NCBI GenBank assembly: GCA_937858995.1
Contig: CALLZC010000059.1
Coordinates: 1-64,000, forward strand
DNA: 64,000 nt
DNA from: an uncultured Nostocoides sp.
Lineage (GTDB): Bacteria; Actinomycetota; Actinomycetes; Actinomycetales; Dermatophilaceae
Direction: 5' to 3'
A program made the position numbers and the translations under genes. Of this stretch, positions 18,011-25,965 are shown one piece after another (the stretch's first letter is position 1; the number at the start of each line of letters is the position of its first letter). A model generated the notes under the pieces. It did no database searches. It was given only the letters and a program-made list of their open reading frames with translations, and was not told where the DNA came from.

Positions 18011-20949
18011 GGCACGTCAGTGCTTACATGTGTCGGGTGGACTATCGGGTGCTCGGCGCGCTGCAGGCTGGCCCCGACCCGACGGTACTGCGCGGCCAGC
18101 GCGGTCGCGATGTGCTGGCCCTGCTCCTGACCCGCCGTGGACGACCGCTCTCGCCCGAGTTGATCCTCGACGCCGTGTGGGAGAACGATGCCGTTCGACT
18201 CGACGCCTCGGTCGTCCATACGGTCATTGCCCGCCTGCGTCGGGCCTTGGGGCACGAGGCGATCACCCGGCACGACACCGGCTATCAGCTTGCCCCCGAG
18301 GCCTGCGTCGACGCTGACGAGTTCACCCGACTGGTGACGCAGGCCCGGGCCCTGGTCCCCGAGCGCCACGGCGAGATCGTCGACCTGCTGCGCCAGGCAC
18401 TCGCGCTCTGGACCGGCCCGGAGGCCTATGCGGGAGTCAGCGAGTCCCTCGTTGCCACCGACCGCCCGCGATTGCACGAGTTGCGCGATATCGCCACCGA
18501 GCAACTCGCTGAGCGATTGCTCGCCGATGGATCGCCGGACGCCGCGGCCGATGCGATCCTGCTCGCCACCGAACTCACGGCCCGCGAACCCCTGCGGGAG
18601 CGAGCGCACGAACTGCTCATGGAGGGGCTCTATCGAGCCGGGCGCCAGGCGGAGGCGCTGAGCGCGTATGACGGTTTGCGCCGGGCATTGCGCGACGAAC
18701 TGGGCATCGACCCCAGCCCGACAACGTCGGCGCTGTACGCGCGAATCCTGGCCCAGGACATCGCGATCCGGCCGGCCGTGCGCAGCCCCGGGAGCAGCCG
18801 CAGCGCGGCCCCGCGCCCGCGAACCCCGACCATCGGTCGAGAACGGGAGCTGCAGACGCTCGCCGAGCACGATGCGTCCGGCCGCCGGCTGGTGACCCTC
18901 GTTGGACCGGGCGGGGTCGGCAAGAGCCACTTGCTCACCGAGTATGCCGCCCGCCTCCCCGACGGGACCTCGCGTCTCTATGTCGAACTCCCGTGCATTG
19001 GCGGGGCCACCGCCGCCGAGGTCGCCGAGTCGATCGCGCGCGCTGCCGGTCAAACGCTGGGCGGCGGCGACCCGATCGATACCCTCGCCAGCGCCCTGCG
19101 GGCCAGCGACTATCTCCTCCTCCTCGACGAGGCCGAGTGGTCCGTCGGGGCCTGCGCCGAGGTCGTGCAGCGGCTCATTACCTCCTGCCCCGGGATCCGC
19201 TTCGTCGTCACCTCACGCGTGCCCCTGGACCTGATCGGGGAGAGTCGTCTCATCGTTGGCCCGCTCCCGGCCCCAGCGGTCGGCGCCGGTTCAGCGGAGC
19301 TGGTTGCCTCCCCTGCAGTACGTCTCTTCGTCGACCGGTTGGCCGACTACGCGCCTGACCTCCAGCTCAGTGCTGACGATTATGAGCGGGCGGCAGAGAT
19401 CACGCGACGCACGGATGGCCTGCCCTTGGCGCTGGAGATCGTTGCGGGGCAGGCGGTTTCGTCATCCGTAGCCGACCTGTTGGCGCTCGTCGAGTCCCCC
19501 CTCGACCTGGAGTCGGGCGACCGTGACCGGGAGGATCGTCAACGCAGCCTGCGCGAAACGCTCACCTGGAGCATGGAGCGGCTCTCGACCCCTGCGCAAG
19601 CGGTCCTGGCGCGGTTGGGGGTCTTCGCCGGCTCCTTCGACATGGCGGCCGCGGAAGCCGTCGTCGGCCACGTCCCCGCGAGCCCGGACGGCCTCGGTGC
19701 TCTGGACGTGCCCGCGGTGATCCGCACCCTGATCCGCGAGGCGCAGCTCCAGGTGGACCGCCGAGACGGCCGCCTGCGGATGCGGATGTTGCGGACCGTG
19801 CAAGGCCTGGCCCGCGAGCGGCTCGCGGCCGAGGGCGAGACGAGCGTGACGATGCAGCGCTACCGCAGCTGGTATGCCGCCCGTTGGCGCGACCAGCCAC
19901 TGAGCGACGAGCTCGTGGTCGACGTGGGCACGTCCTACGCGGACTATGTTGCCGCGCTGCGCAGCGCACTCGCCGCGCACGACCCGGAGACGCAGGGCGA
20001 CCTCACGATCACCCTGTCGCGCTACTGGTTCTTTGTCGAGACGGGCAGCGAGGGCATCCGCTTCGTGCGGGCGGCGCTTGCTACCGGGGTACTCAGCGAA
20101 CGGCATACCGCCATCTTGCGCCTCTTGGAAGCGGCCCTCCTGCCGCAGGACCAAGGCGTGGAGCAGCGGCGCGCCCTGGACGAACTCGTCCCGCTGCTGG
20201 CCAACGATCCGGACTGGCTCGGCCGATTGCACATCTTGCGCTCGGTCGGCCCCTATGTGCATGGCGACTTCTCGCGCGCGCTGCGCTGCGCTGGCGAGGG
20301 CGTGGTCATCGCCCGCGGGCGAGCCGGCCACCACTTGCCGGAGGCCCTGGGAGCGTATGCCGTGATGCTCGCCGCCGTGGGGCGAACTGCTGAGGCGGTC
20401 AGCGCCAGCGAGGAAGCCTGGCGTCTCATCGCCGCCCGCCCCAGCGCCATCGACCTCACCCAAGTGGTTCCCAAAGTAGCTCTGGCACTGATGGATTCGG
20501 ACCATCCACGCGAGGCATTGGACATCCTGGACCGGGCGTTGGACCGGGTCTCGCAGCAGATCGGTCTGGCTCCCACGTCGCTGTTCACCATCAACGCCGG
20601 GTGGGCGGCGCTGGGCTGCGGGGAGCCGACGATCGCACTCGAGCGTTTTGCGCGCAGTCTGGACCACCTCGCGGGGGGCGGTGACCTGCTGGTCACGGGT
20701 GAGGTGCTCTCCGGCGCCAGCGCGGCCCTAGCGGCCCTGGGTGCCCCCGGTGCGCACGAGGTCGCGGCCCTGGCCCAGGAGCACCTCCGCGCGGGTGCCG
20801 CCGTGCTGTCCCCATGGCAAGCGAGGATCGTCGCGCGACACCTGGACCTGCTGCCCGAAGGTGCCACCGCACCCGTGCTCGCTGCTCTGGATTTCGAGCA
20901 CGGGGCGGCGCTGATCCGCGCGGCGGCGGATCAGCGCCAGTGCGACTAG
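18007..20949 (+). CDS. AfsR/SARP-type transcriptional regulator with NTPase domain
   Basis: 980 residues in the AfsR layout. An OmpR-type winged helix (about 12-95, LILDAVWENDAVRLDASVVHTVIARLRRAL in pieces) is followed by a bacterial transcriptional activator domain (about 100-250, with ELGIDPSPTTSALYARIL). Next come an NB-ARC/STAND NTPase with Walker A GPGGVGKS near residue 300 and Walker B LLLLDEAE, and a helical C-terminal TPR-like region. Such proteins activate nearby biosynthetic or secreted-product genes in response to nucleotide state. The target is not known. Starts at 18007, 18028 and GTG 18037 are all possible. The stop overlaps that of the convergent secreted-protein gene by three bases (CTAG). 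Confidence 0.88.
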   Translation: MRHVSAYMCRVDYRVLGALQAGPDPTVLRGQRGRDVLALLLTRRGRPLSPELILDAVWENDAVRLDASVVHTVIARLRRALGHEAITRHDTGYQLAPEACVDADEFTRLVTQARALVPERHGEIVDLLRQALALWTGPEAYAGVSESLVATDRPRLHELRDIATEQLAERLLADGSPDAAADAILLATELTAREPLRERAHELLMEGLYRAGRQAEALSAYDGLRRALRDELGIDPSPTTSALYARILAQDIAIRPAVRSPGSSRSAAPRPRTPTIGRERELQTLAEHDASGRRLVTLVGPGGVGKSHLLTEYAARLPDGTSRLYVELPCIGGATAAEVAESIARAAGQTLGGGDPIDTLASALRASDYLLLLDEAEWSVGACAEVVQRLITSCPGIRFVVTSRVPLDLIGESRLIVGPLPAPAVGAGSAELVASPAVRLFVDRLADYAPDLQLSADDYERAAEITRRTDGLPLALEIVAGQAVSSSVADLLALVESPLDLESGDRDREDRQRSLRETLTWSMERLSTPAQAVLARLGVFAGSFDMAAAEAVVGHVPASPDGLGALDVPAVIRTLIREAQLQVDRRDGRLRMRMLRTVQGLARERLAAEGETSVTMQRYRSWYAARWRDQPLSDELVVDVGTSYADYVAALRSALAAHDPETQGDLTITLSRYWFFVETGSEGIRFVRAALATGVLSERHTAILRLLEAALLPQDQGVEQRRALDELVPLLANDPDWLGRLHILRSVGPYVHGDFSRALRCAGEGVVIARGRAGHHLPEALGAYAVMLAAVGRTAEAVSASEEAWRLIAARPSAIDLTQVVPKVALALMDSDHPREALDILDRALDRVSQQIGLAPTSLFTINAGWAALGCGEPTIALERFARSLDHLAGGGDLLVTGEVLSGASAALAALGAPGAHEVAALAQEHLRAGAAVLSPWQARIVARHLDLLPEGATAPVLAALDFEHGAALIRAAADQRQCD

Positions 20950-21677
20950 CTGGCGCGGGTCGCCTTCACCGGACCCAGGTTGGCGTAGTCCAATGCCAGA
21001 CTCCCCCGGCGTCCCGGCTCGACATAGAACCCGGCGCCGACCTGACCGAAGCGGGACATGTCGTCCTTTCCCGACCAGATGTAGGTGCCGTTGACAGAGA
21101 AGTAGAAGGCATTGCCCAGTGCTTCGACCGTCACCGTGCGGTAGCCGCCTCCGCTCCCGATCTCCTTGACCGGGGTCTCCTTCATCAGATTGCGTTGCCG
21201 GCCGTGGGCATCGATCGCGACGACCAGTGCCTTACCGTTGTTGGTGTAGCAGAAGTAGTACCCCGGCAACCACAGATCCTCGACGACGCGATTGGCGTTG
21301 CCGCGGATGATGAGGCAATTCGGCGCGCTGCCATCGCTATTGCCGACCCGGTTCATCTTCACCTCATAGGCGAAGTCGTCGTAGTTGTTGATGTGCGCGA
21401 CCGAGGAGAAGCGCCCCGCCATCCCCTGGGCAAAGAGGGTGCCATTGCGCACACTCCAGCGCCCGACGACATTGCGCCAGGCCGGGGCCCGGAAGTTGAA
21501 GGCGTCGCGGAAGAAGGCCCCCTGGGCCTGCTGCTGGGCCGTGGACATGACCATCGGACCCGAGGCTGCTGCCGTGCCGGACGGCATACCGTCGGCTGCG
21601 GCGGCGTTGGCCCCCGCGGCCCCCGTGATGGTCAAACCGGCCGCGAGGAGCGAGCCGGCGATAAGGCGTGTGGACAC
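20946..21677 (-). CDS. Secreted beta-sandwich (concanavalin-like) protein
   Basis: 243 residues with a clear signal peptide (VSTRLIAGSLLAAG to GANAAAA). The mature part, NFRAPAWRNVVGRWSVRNGT onward, alternates strands in the manner of LamG/DUF1080 concanavalin-like domains that bind or process carbohydrates, with YRTVTVEALGNAFYFSVNG and a closing GSLALDYANLGPV. I see no defined catalytic set. The frame extends upstream, but the GTG at 21677 is chosen because AAAGGGA lies seven bases before it and the signal peptide then begins at residue 1. A strong hairpin sits just upstream of the ribosome site. Confidence 0.75.
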   Translation of the reverse strand: MSTRLIAGSLLAAGLTITGAAGANAAAADGMPSGTAAASGPMVMSTAQQQAQGAFFRDAFNFRAPAWRNVVGRWSVRNGTLFAQGMAGRFSSVAHINNYDDFAYEVKMNRVGNSDGSAPNCLIIRGNANRVVEDLWLPGYYFCYTNNGKALVVAIDAHGRQRNLMKETPVKEIGSGGGYRTVTVEALGNAFYFSVNGTYIWSGKDDMSRFGQVGAGFYVEPGRRGSLALDYANLGPVKATRAS

Positions 21678-21694
21678 GTGTGGTCCCTTTCGTC

Positions 21695-21729
21695 GTGGTG
21701 GCCGGATCACCTCGATCCGGTTCCACCAC
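21695..21729 (-). terminator. Strong hairpin between nuoB2 and the secreted-protein gene
   Basis: The left arm GTGGTGGCCGGATC (21695-21708) and the right arm GATCCGG-tt-CCACCAC (21714-21729) form a 14-bp stem with a two-base bulge and a five-base loop. It lies downstream of nuoB2 and only about eight bases upstream of the ribosome-binding site of the next gene on the same strand. No T-run follows, so it is either a GC-rich terminator of the nuoA2B2 transcript or a 5'-UTR structure of the secreted-protein mRNA. Confidence 0.6.
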
Positions 21730-21813
21730 TGTGCCCAGCGGGTCTGTCACCGATCTGTCGCCGCCTGCGGCGACCACCAGCAGCGACGGCCAGCGGCTGC
21801 CGACCGGCAGCGA

Positions 21814-22395
21814 TCAGCGCGGCGGGGCCGCGACCAGCGGGCGTGCGAGCTCGGCGGCGGAGGCGAGGCGGTGGCCGGCATACCGCTGGGGGACGGATTG
21901 GCCCACCCGCTCGGCGGCGATCTTTTCCTGGAGTTTGAGGATGCCGTGTAGCAGGGCCTCCGGACGCGGCGGGCAGCCGGGGACATAGACATCGACCGGG
22001 ATGATGGTGTCCACGCCCTTGGTCACGGAGTACGAATCCCAATAGGGGCCACCGGAATTGGAGCAGGCGCCGAAGGAGATCACATATTTGGGCTCGGGCA
22101 TCTGGTCATAGAGCCGGCGCACCGCGGGTGCCATCTTGTCGGTGACGGTCCCGGAGACAATCATCAGGTCGGCCTGGCGCGGACCGGGCGCCAACGGAAT
22201 GACCCCGAGCCGCATGAAGTCGTGACGCCCCATCGATGCGGCAATGAATTCGATGGCGCAGCAGGCCAACCCGAAGTTGAAGACCCACAAGCTGTAGCGC
22301 CGACCCCAGTTGAGCACCACCCGCATGGGCTTGGGCGCATAGGCCCCCACGGGCCCGACGCGGGGCGTGGGCAGGTCGACCGGCATACGGCTCAC
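21814..22395 (-). CDS. nuoB: NADH-quinone oxidoreductase subunit B, second copy
   Basis: Peripheral-arm subunit carrying the terminal [4Fe-4S] cluster N2, which reduces quinone. The cluster cysteines are present: the pair in FGLACCAIE, one in [12 protein letters not shown], and one in [12 protein letters not shown]. The stretch [32 protein letters not shown] differs markedly from NuoB1 ([25 protein letters not shown]). From memory of the families, it looks closer to Fpo/Ndh-type homologues. GTG 22395 is given as the start, with ATG 22386 as the alternative. With nuoA2 it is separated from nuoC2 by about 11 kb. Confidence 0.94.
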   Translation of the reverse strand: MSRMPVDLPTPRVGPVGAYAPKPMRVVLNWGRRYSLWVFNFGLACCAIEFIAASMGRHDFMRLGVIPLAPGPRQADLMIVSGTVTDKMAPAVRRLYDQMPEPKYVISFGACSNSGGPYWDSYSVTKGVDTIIPVDVYVPGCPPRPEALLHGILKLQEKIAAERVGQSVPQRYAGHRLASAAELARPLVAAPPR

Positions 22396-22422
22396 CCTAG
22401 TGGGGGTGCGCCCGGGGGTGGG

Positions 22423-22779
22423 TCAGACCCACTGGAGCAGCCCCCGGCGGGCCGCGTGCGCGAGGCCGATGAGGATGATCCCGATGAAGATCGCCACCTC
22501 GACCAGGGCGGCCACGCCCAACTCGCTGCGCGCGATCAACGCCCAGGGGAAGAGATAGATCGCATCGACGGCAAAGATGACATACAAGAACGCATAGATC
22601 AGATAGCGCACCTGGCTCTGCGCCCAGTCAGCCCCGATCGGGTCGACACCCGACTCGTATGTCGTGCGGCCCGCCGCCCCGGCCACCCGCGGCGCGAAGA
22701 GCCACCGAGCGGCCATGGCCGCGACGAAAAGCAGGACCCCGGCACCGAGCACGGCCGCGGCCACGACATAGGCCGTCAT
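22423..22779 (-). CDS. nuoA: NADH-quinone oxidoreductase subunit A, second copy
   Basis: Three-helix membrane subunit of complex I near the quinone channel, 118 residues. YESGVDPIGADWAQSQVRYLIYAFLYVIFAVDAIYLFPW is the conserved core in pieces: an E-x-G loop followed by RYLIYAFLYVIFAVD. The position that is Cys in many NuoA proteins (YECG) is Ser here, whereas NuoA1 has YECG. The frame runs further upstream, but the ATG at 22779 gives the standard N-terminal helix. It is transcribed away from korB, with 143 bp shared between them. Confidence 0.93.
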   Translation of the reverse strand: MTAYVVAAAVLGAGVLLFVAAMAARWLFAPRVAGAAGRTTYESGVDPIGADWAQSQVRYLIYAFLYVIFAVDAIYLFPWALIARSELGVAALVEVAIFIGIILIGLAHAARRGLLQWV

Positions 22780-22922
22780 GCTGGACAGCCTACTGAACGC
22801 GAGCAACGGGGGCCGGCGTTTCGACATGCGGCGCGTTTTCCGGTGATCGGACCAATTGAGCGTAAAATCCAACGGTTGCTCGCGGGAAACCGCACACGAG
22901 TCGAGATGAAGGTCCGTTGGAC
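22780..22922. promoter_or_regulatory. Divergent nuoA2/korB control region with 9-bp inverted repeat
   Basis: The intergenic region drives nuoA2 leftward and korB rightward. GCGAGCAAC at 22799-22807 and its perfect inverse GTTGCTCGC at 22875-22883 bracket most of it. A TAAAAT at 22863-22868 is a candidate -10 for korB; no convincing -35 is visible. The arrangement would suit a regulator binding both arms to coordinate the two divergent units. It is unproven. Confidence 0.4.
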
Positions 22923-24053
22923 ATGGCAGCACCGCTGGGCACCAGGACGCACGAGCGCACCGGGTCGGTCGACCTCGGTCTGCCGATTCCACACGGCCTG
23001 GACGGCATTCCGCGCCTGGCCGGCGACGCCAAACACACCAAGAAGGACTTCGCGTCCGACCAAGAGGTCCGCTGGTGCCCTGGGTGCGGCGACTACATCA
23101 TCTTGAACACCGTGCAGTCCTTCCTGCCGGAGCTGGGGCTGCGCAAGGAGAATCTCGTCTTCGTCTCCGGCATCGGCTGCTCGAGTCGGTTCCCGTACTA
23201 CCTGGACACCTACGGCATGCACTCGATCCATGGTCGGGCGCCCGCGATTGCCACCGGTCTGGCCACAGCCCGCCCGGACCTGTCCGTCTGGGTCGTCACC
23301 GGCGACGGAGACGCGCTGTCCATCGGCGGCAATCACCTGATCCATGCGCTGCGCCGCAACGTGAATATGACGATCCTGCTCTTCAACAACCGCATCTACG
23401 GGTTGACCAAGGGCCAGTACTCACCCACGTCCGAGCAGGGGAAGATCACCAAGTCCACGCCCGCTGGCTCAGTGGATATGCCCTTCAACCCGGTCAGCCT
23501 CGCGCTCGGCGCCGAAGCGACCTTCGTGGCCCGCAGCCTCGACAATGACCGCGCGCACTTGTCCACGATCCTGCGTGCGGCGGCCGCGCACCGCGGGACG
23601 GCACTGGTCGAGATCTATCAGAACTGCCCGATCTTCAACGACGGCGCCTTCGATCTGATCACTGACCGCGATCAGCAGCAGGCGCGGCTGATCCACCTCG
23701 AGGATGGTCAACCCGTGCACATCGGCGGGGAGGACAACCGCAAGATCCTGATTCGCACCAACGGCGGCAAGCTCGTTTTCGTCCCCGCGGCCGAGGCGCA
23801 CAGCGACAGCGCGGATGTCGTCATCCACAACGCGAGTGACCCGGACCCGAGCCAGCAGTTCGCGATCAGCCGCCTCGATGACACCTCGATGATGCACGTC
23901 CCGATGGGCATCTTCCGGCAGGTGCAACGACCCACGTATGACGACCTCGTGCGCGGGCAGATCGAGACCGCGCTCGCGAGCGCCGGCGCCCCGGCAGCCG
24001 ACGCCGACCTGGCCCAGTTGATCGCGGGTAGGGACACCTGGACCGTGGTGTGA
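22923..24053 (+). CDS. korB: 2-oxoacid:ferredoxin oxidoreductase beta subunit
   Basis: Thiamine-diphosphate and [4Fe-4S] subunit of KorAB. The cluster/TPP motif WCPGCGDY is at 51-58, with a further cysteine at 86 (GIGCSSRF). The TPP-binding GDGD at 127-130 ends with NN at 155-156. The substrate-side segment IYGLTKGQYSPTS is typical of KorB. Length is 376 with the ATG at 22923; TTG 22917 is nearer to AAGG and is possible. Its gene is divergent from nuoA2, which ties it to the partial complex I, while korA sits 5.8 kb upstream. Its stop overlaps the GTG of rarD. Confidence 0.95.
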   Translation: MAAPLGTRTHERTGSVDLGLPIPHGLDGIPRLAGDAKHTKKDFASDQEVRWCPGCGDYIILNTVQSFLPELGLRKENLVFVSGIGCSSRFPYYLDTYGMHSIHGRAPAIATGLATARPDLSVWVVTGDGDALSIGGNHLIHALRRNVNMTILLFNNRIYGLTKGQYSPTSEQGKITKSTPAGSVDMPFNPVSLALGAEATFVARSLDNDRAHLSTILRAAAAHRGTALVEIYQNCPIFNDGAFDLITDRDQQQARLIHLEDGQPVHIGGEDNRKILIRTNGGKLVFVPAAEAHSDSADVVIHNASDPDPSQQFAISRLDDTSMMHVPMGIFRQVQRPTYDDLVRGQIETALASAGAPAADADLAQLIAGRDTWTVV

Positions 24054-24988
24054 CGGCGCCCGCAGCCGGCCCCAACACCACCTCGGCGGGCACTGCCTAC
24101 GGCCTGTTGGCCTACGGCATCTGGGGCATCTTCCCCCTCTATTTCCACGCCCTGAAGCCGGCGGGGGCCTGGGAGATCCTCGCCCACCGGATCGCCTGGA
24201 CGATGCTGCTGTGCCTGGCCATTTTGGCGGTCCGCCGGGATTGGGCCTGGATTCGGGGGGTGCTCACCGACCGTCGGCGCGCCGCCGGTCTGGTGGCCGC
24301 CGCTGCCCTGATCGCGACCAATTGGGTCATCTATGTCATCGCCGTCCTCGGCGGGCGCACATATGAGGCGGCCCTGGGCTACTTCCTCAATCCCCTGGTC
24401 ACCGTCGGCCTGGGCGTGCTGGTCCTCGGCGAACGCCTGCGGCGGCTGCAATGGCTCGCCGTAGCCATCGGAGCCGCGGCGGGCATCTATCTCGCGGTCG
24501 CCGGCGGCACGCTGCCGTGGGTGGCGATGAGCCTGGCCCTCAGCTTCGGCCTCTATGGCCTGCTCAAGAAGCGCCTCGGAGCCACGCTGGACCCCTGGCA
24601 CTCACTCTTCGCCGAGACCACGATCCTGTTGCCGGCCGCGGCGGTGATCTTGGCCATCATCGCCGCGCGCGGCGAGTCGACGTATGGCGCGGGGTCGGGT
24701 CACACCGTGCTGCTCACCCTCGCCGGGGTCGTTACCGCCGTCCCGCTGCTGCTCTTCGCCGCCGCCGCGCAGCGGGTGCCGTTGGTGACCATCGGGCTGA
24801 TCCAATTCATCACCCCCGTCATGCAATTGCTCGTCGGCGTCCTCATCCTGAAGGAGCACGTCACACCGGCGCTGTGGCTCGGTTTCGGCATCGTCTGGGT
24901 GGCCCTGATCATCTTGACCATCGACTCATTGCGCGCGGCGCACCGCAACCGGGGCACCCTGCCGCCGCTCGACCCCGGGGCGGCTTGA
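24050..24988 (+). CDS. rarD: EamA/RarD-type membrane transporter
   Basis: Ten-helix drug/metabolite transporter superfamily permease, 312 residues. The RarD pattern is visible in GLLAYGIWGIFPLYFHALKP at the N-terminus, in NWVIYVIAVLGGRTYEAALGYFLNPL, and in the closing repeat LIQFITPVMQLLVGVLILKE. The family is named for chloramphenicol sensitivity, but its substrates are unknown. The GTG start at 24050 overlaps the korB stop, so it is probably co-transcribed with korB; whether it has any functional link to KorAB is unclear. Confidence 0.9.
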   Translation: MTAPAAGPNTTSAGTAYGLLAYGIWGIFPLYFHALKPAGAWEILAHRIAWTMLLCLAILAVRRDWAWIRGVLTDRRRAAGLVAAAALIATNWVIYVIAVLGGRTYEAALGYFLNPLVTVGLGVLVLGERLRRLQWLAVAIGAAAGIYLAVAGGTLPWVAMSLALSFGLYGLLKKRLGATLDPWHSLFAETTILLPAAAVILAIIAARGESTYGAGSGHTVLLTLAGVVTAVPLLLFAAAAQRVPLVTIGLIQFITPVMQLLVGVLILKEHVTPALWLGFGIVWVALIILTIDSLRAAHRNRGTLPPLDPGAA

Positions 24989-25031
24989 CCCACCCTCTGC
25001 CGCCCTGCTCCCGCGGCGCACAATGGTGGGT

Positions 25032-25952
25032 ATGACGGCCCCCCGCGCCAAGCTCACCACCTTTGCCTGGCTCTCCATCGCCGCGGCGGTTGCCACGATT
25101 GCCCTGAAATTCAGCGCCTACCTGGTCACTGGGTCCGTCGGGCTGCTCTCCGACGCCGCCGAGTCGATCGTGAATCTGGTGGCCGCCTTCGTCGCGCTGC
25201 TCGCCCTGCACGTGGCCGGGCAGCCGGCCGATGAGGACCACCATTTCGGGCATTCCAAGGCGGAGTACTTCTCGGCGGTCGTCGAGGGCCTGATGATCTT
25301 CGTGGCCGCCGTCTTCATCCTCATCTCCGCCGTTCAGCGCTTCCTGACACCCCAGCCGCTGGACAATGTCGGGGTCGGTTTGGCCATCTCCGTGGTGGCC
25401 TCGGTGATCAATGGCAGCGTTGCCTTGATCCTGCTGCGGGCCGGGCGCCAGCACCGCTCGATTGCCCTCGTCGCCGATGGCCGACATCTGCTCACCGACG
25501 TCTGGACCTCGGTGGGGGTGGTGATCGGGGTGCTCCTCGTGGCGCTGACGGGATGGAACCGGTTGGACGCGGTCATCGCCTTCGCCGTCGGCTGCAACAT
25601 CATCTGGACCGGTTGGCATCTCATCCGCGGCTCGGTGGACGGGCTCATGGACAAGAGCATCGACGCCGAGCGCAACGCCCAGATCCGCACGGTCCTCGAC
25701 CGGCACGCCGGACCCGAGGTGAGCTACCACGAGTTGCGCACGCGGGAGGCCGGCCACCGGATCTTCGCGTCGGTGCACGTCCTGGTCCCCGGCGGCTGGA
25801 GCGTACGCGCCGGCCACGACCTGGTCGAGGAGATCGAGTCCGATCTGCGCACCAGCCTGCCCGAGCTCGACGTCACGGTGCACCTGGAGCCGCGCGAAGA
25901 TCCGCGCGCCTACGAGCCGGGCACGACCCGGCCCGCGGATCTGGACGCCTAG
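25032..25952 (+). CDS. Cation diffusion facilitator family transporter
   Basis: CDF-type divalent metal efflux protein, 306 residues. Helix 2 shows LLSDAAESIVN (the D-x-x-x-S/D metal site) followed by DDHH-type residues (DEDHHFGHSKAEYFSAV). Helix 5 carries GRHLLTDVWTS, the H-x-x-x-D half of the transport site. A soluble C-terminal domain ends in VTVHLEP. Zn, Mn or Fe specificity cannot be told. ATG 25032 is preferred because GGTGG lies close before it; ATG 25023 is in frame too. It converges with the GH15-like gene across a hairpin. Confidence 0.92.
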   Translation: MTAPRAKLTTFAWLSIAAAVATIALKFSAYLVTGSVGLLSDAAESIVNLVAAFVALLALHVAGQPADEDHHFGHSKAEYFSAVVEGLMIFVAAVFILISAVQRFLTPQPLDNVGVGLAISVVASVINGSVALILLRAGRQHRSIALVADGRHLLTDVWTSVGVVIGVLLVALTGWNRLDAVIAFAVGCNIIWTGWHLIRGSVDGLMDKSIDAERNAQIRTVLDRHAGPEVSYHELRTREAGHRIFASVHVLVPGGWSVRAGHDLVEEIESDLRTSLPELDVTVHLEPREDPRAYEPGTTRPADLDA

Positions 25953-25965
25953 CCCGCCGCGGGCT
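25951..25965. terminator. Bidirectional hairpin between convergent genes
   Basis: AGCCCG-ccg-CGGGCT is a perfect six-base-pair stem with a three-base loop. It overlaps the stop of the cation transporter on the left and touches the stop of the GH15-like gene on the right. It is short but very GC-rich; there is no T-run. Confidence 0.5.
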
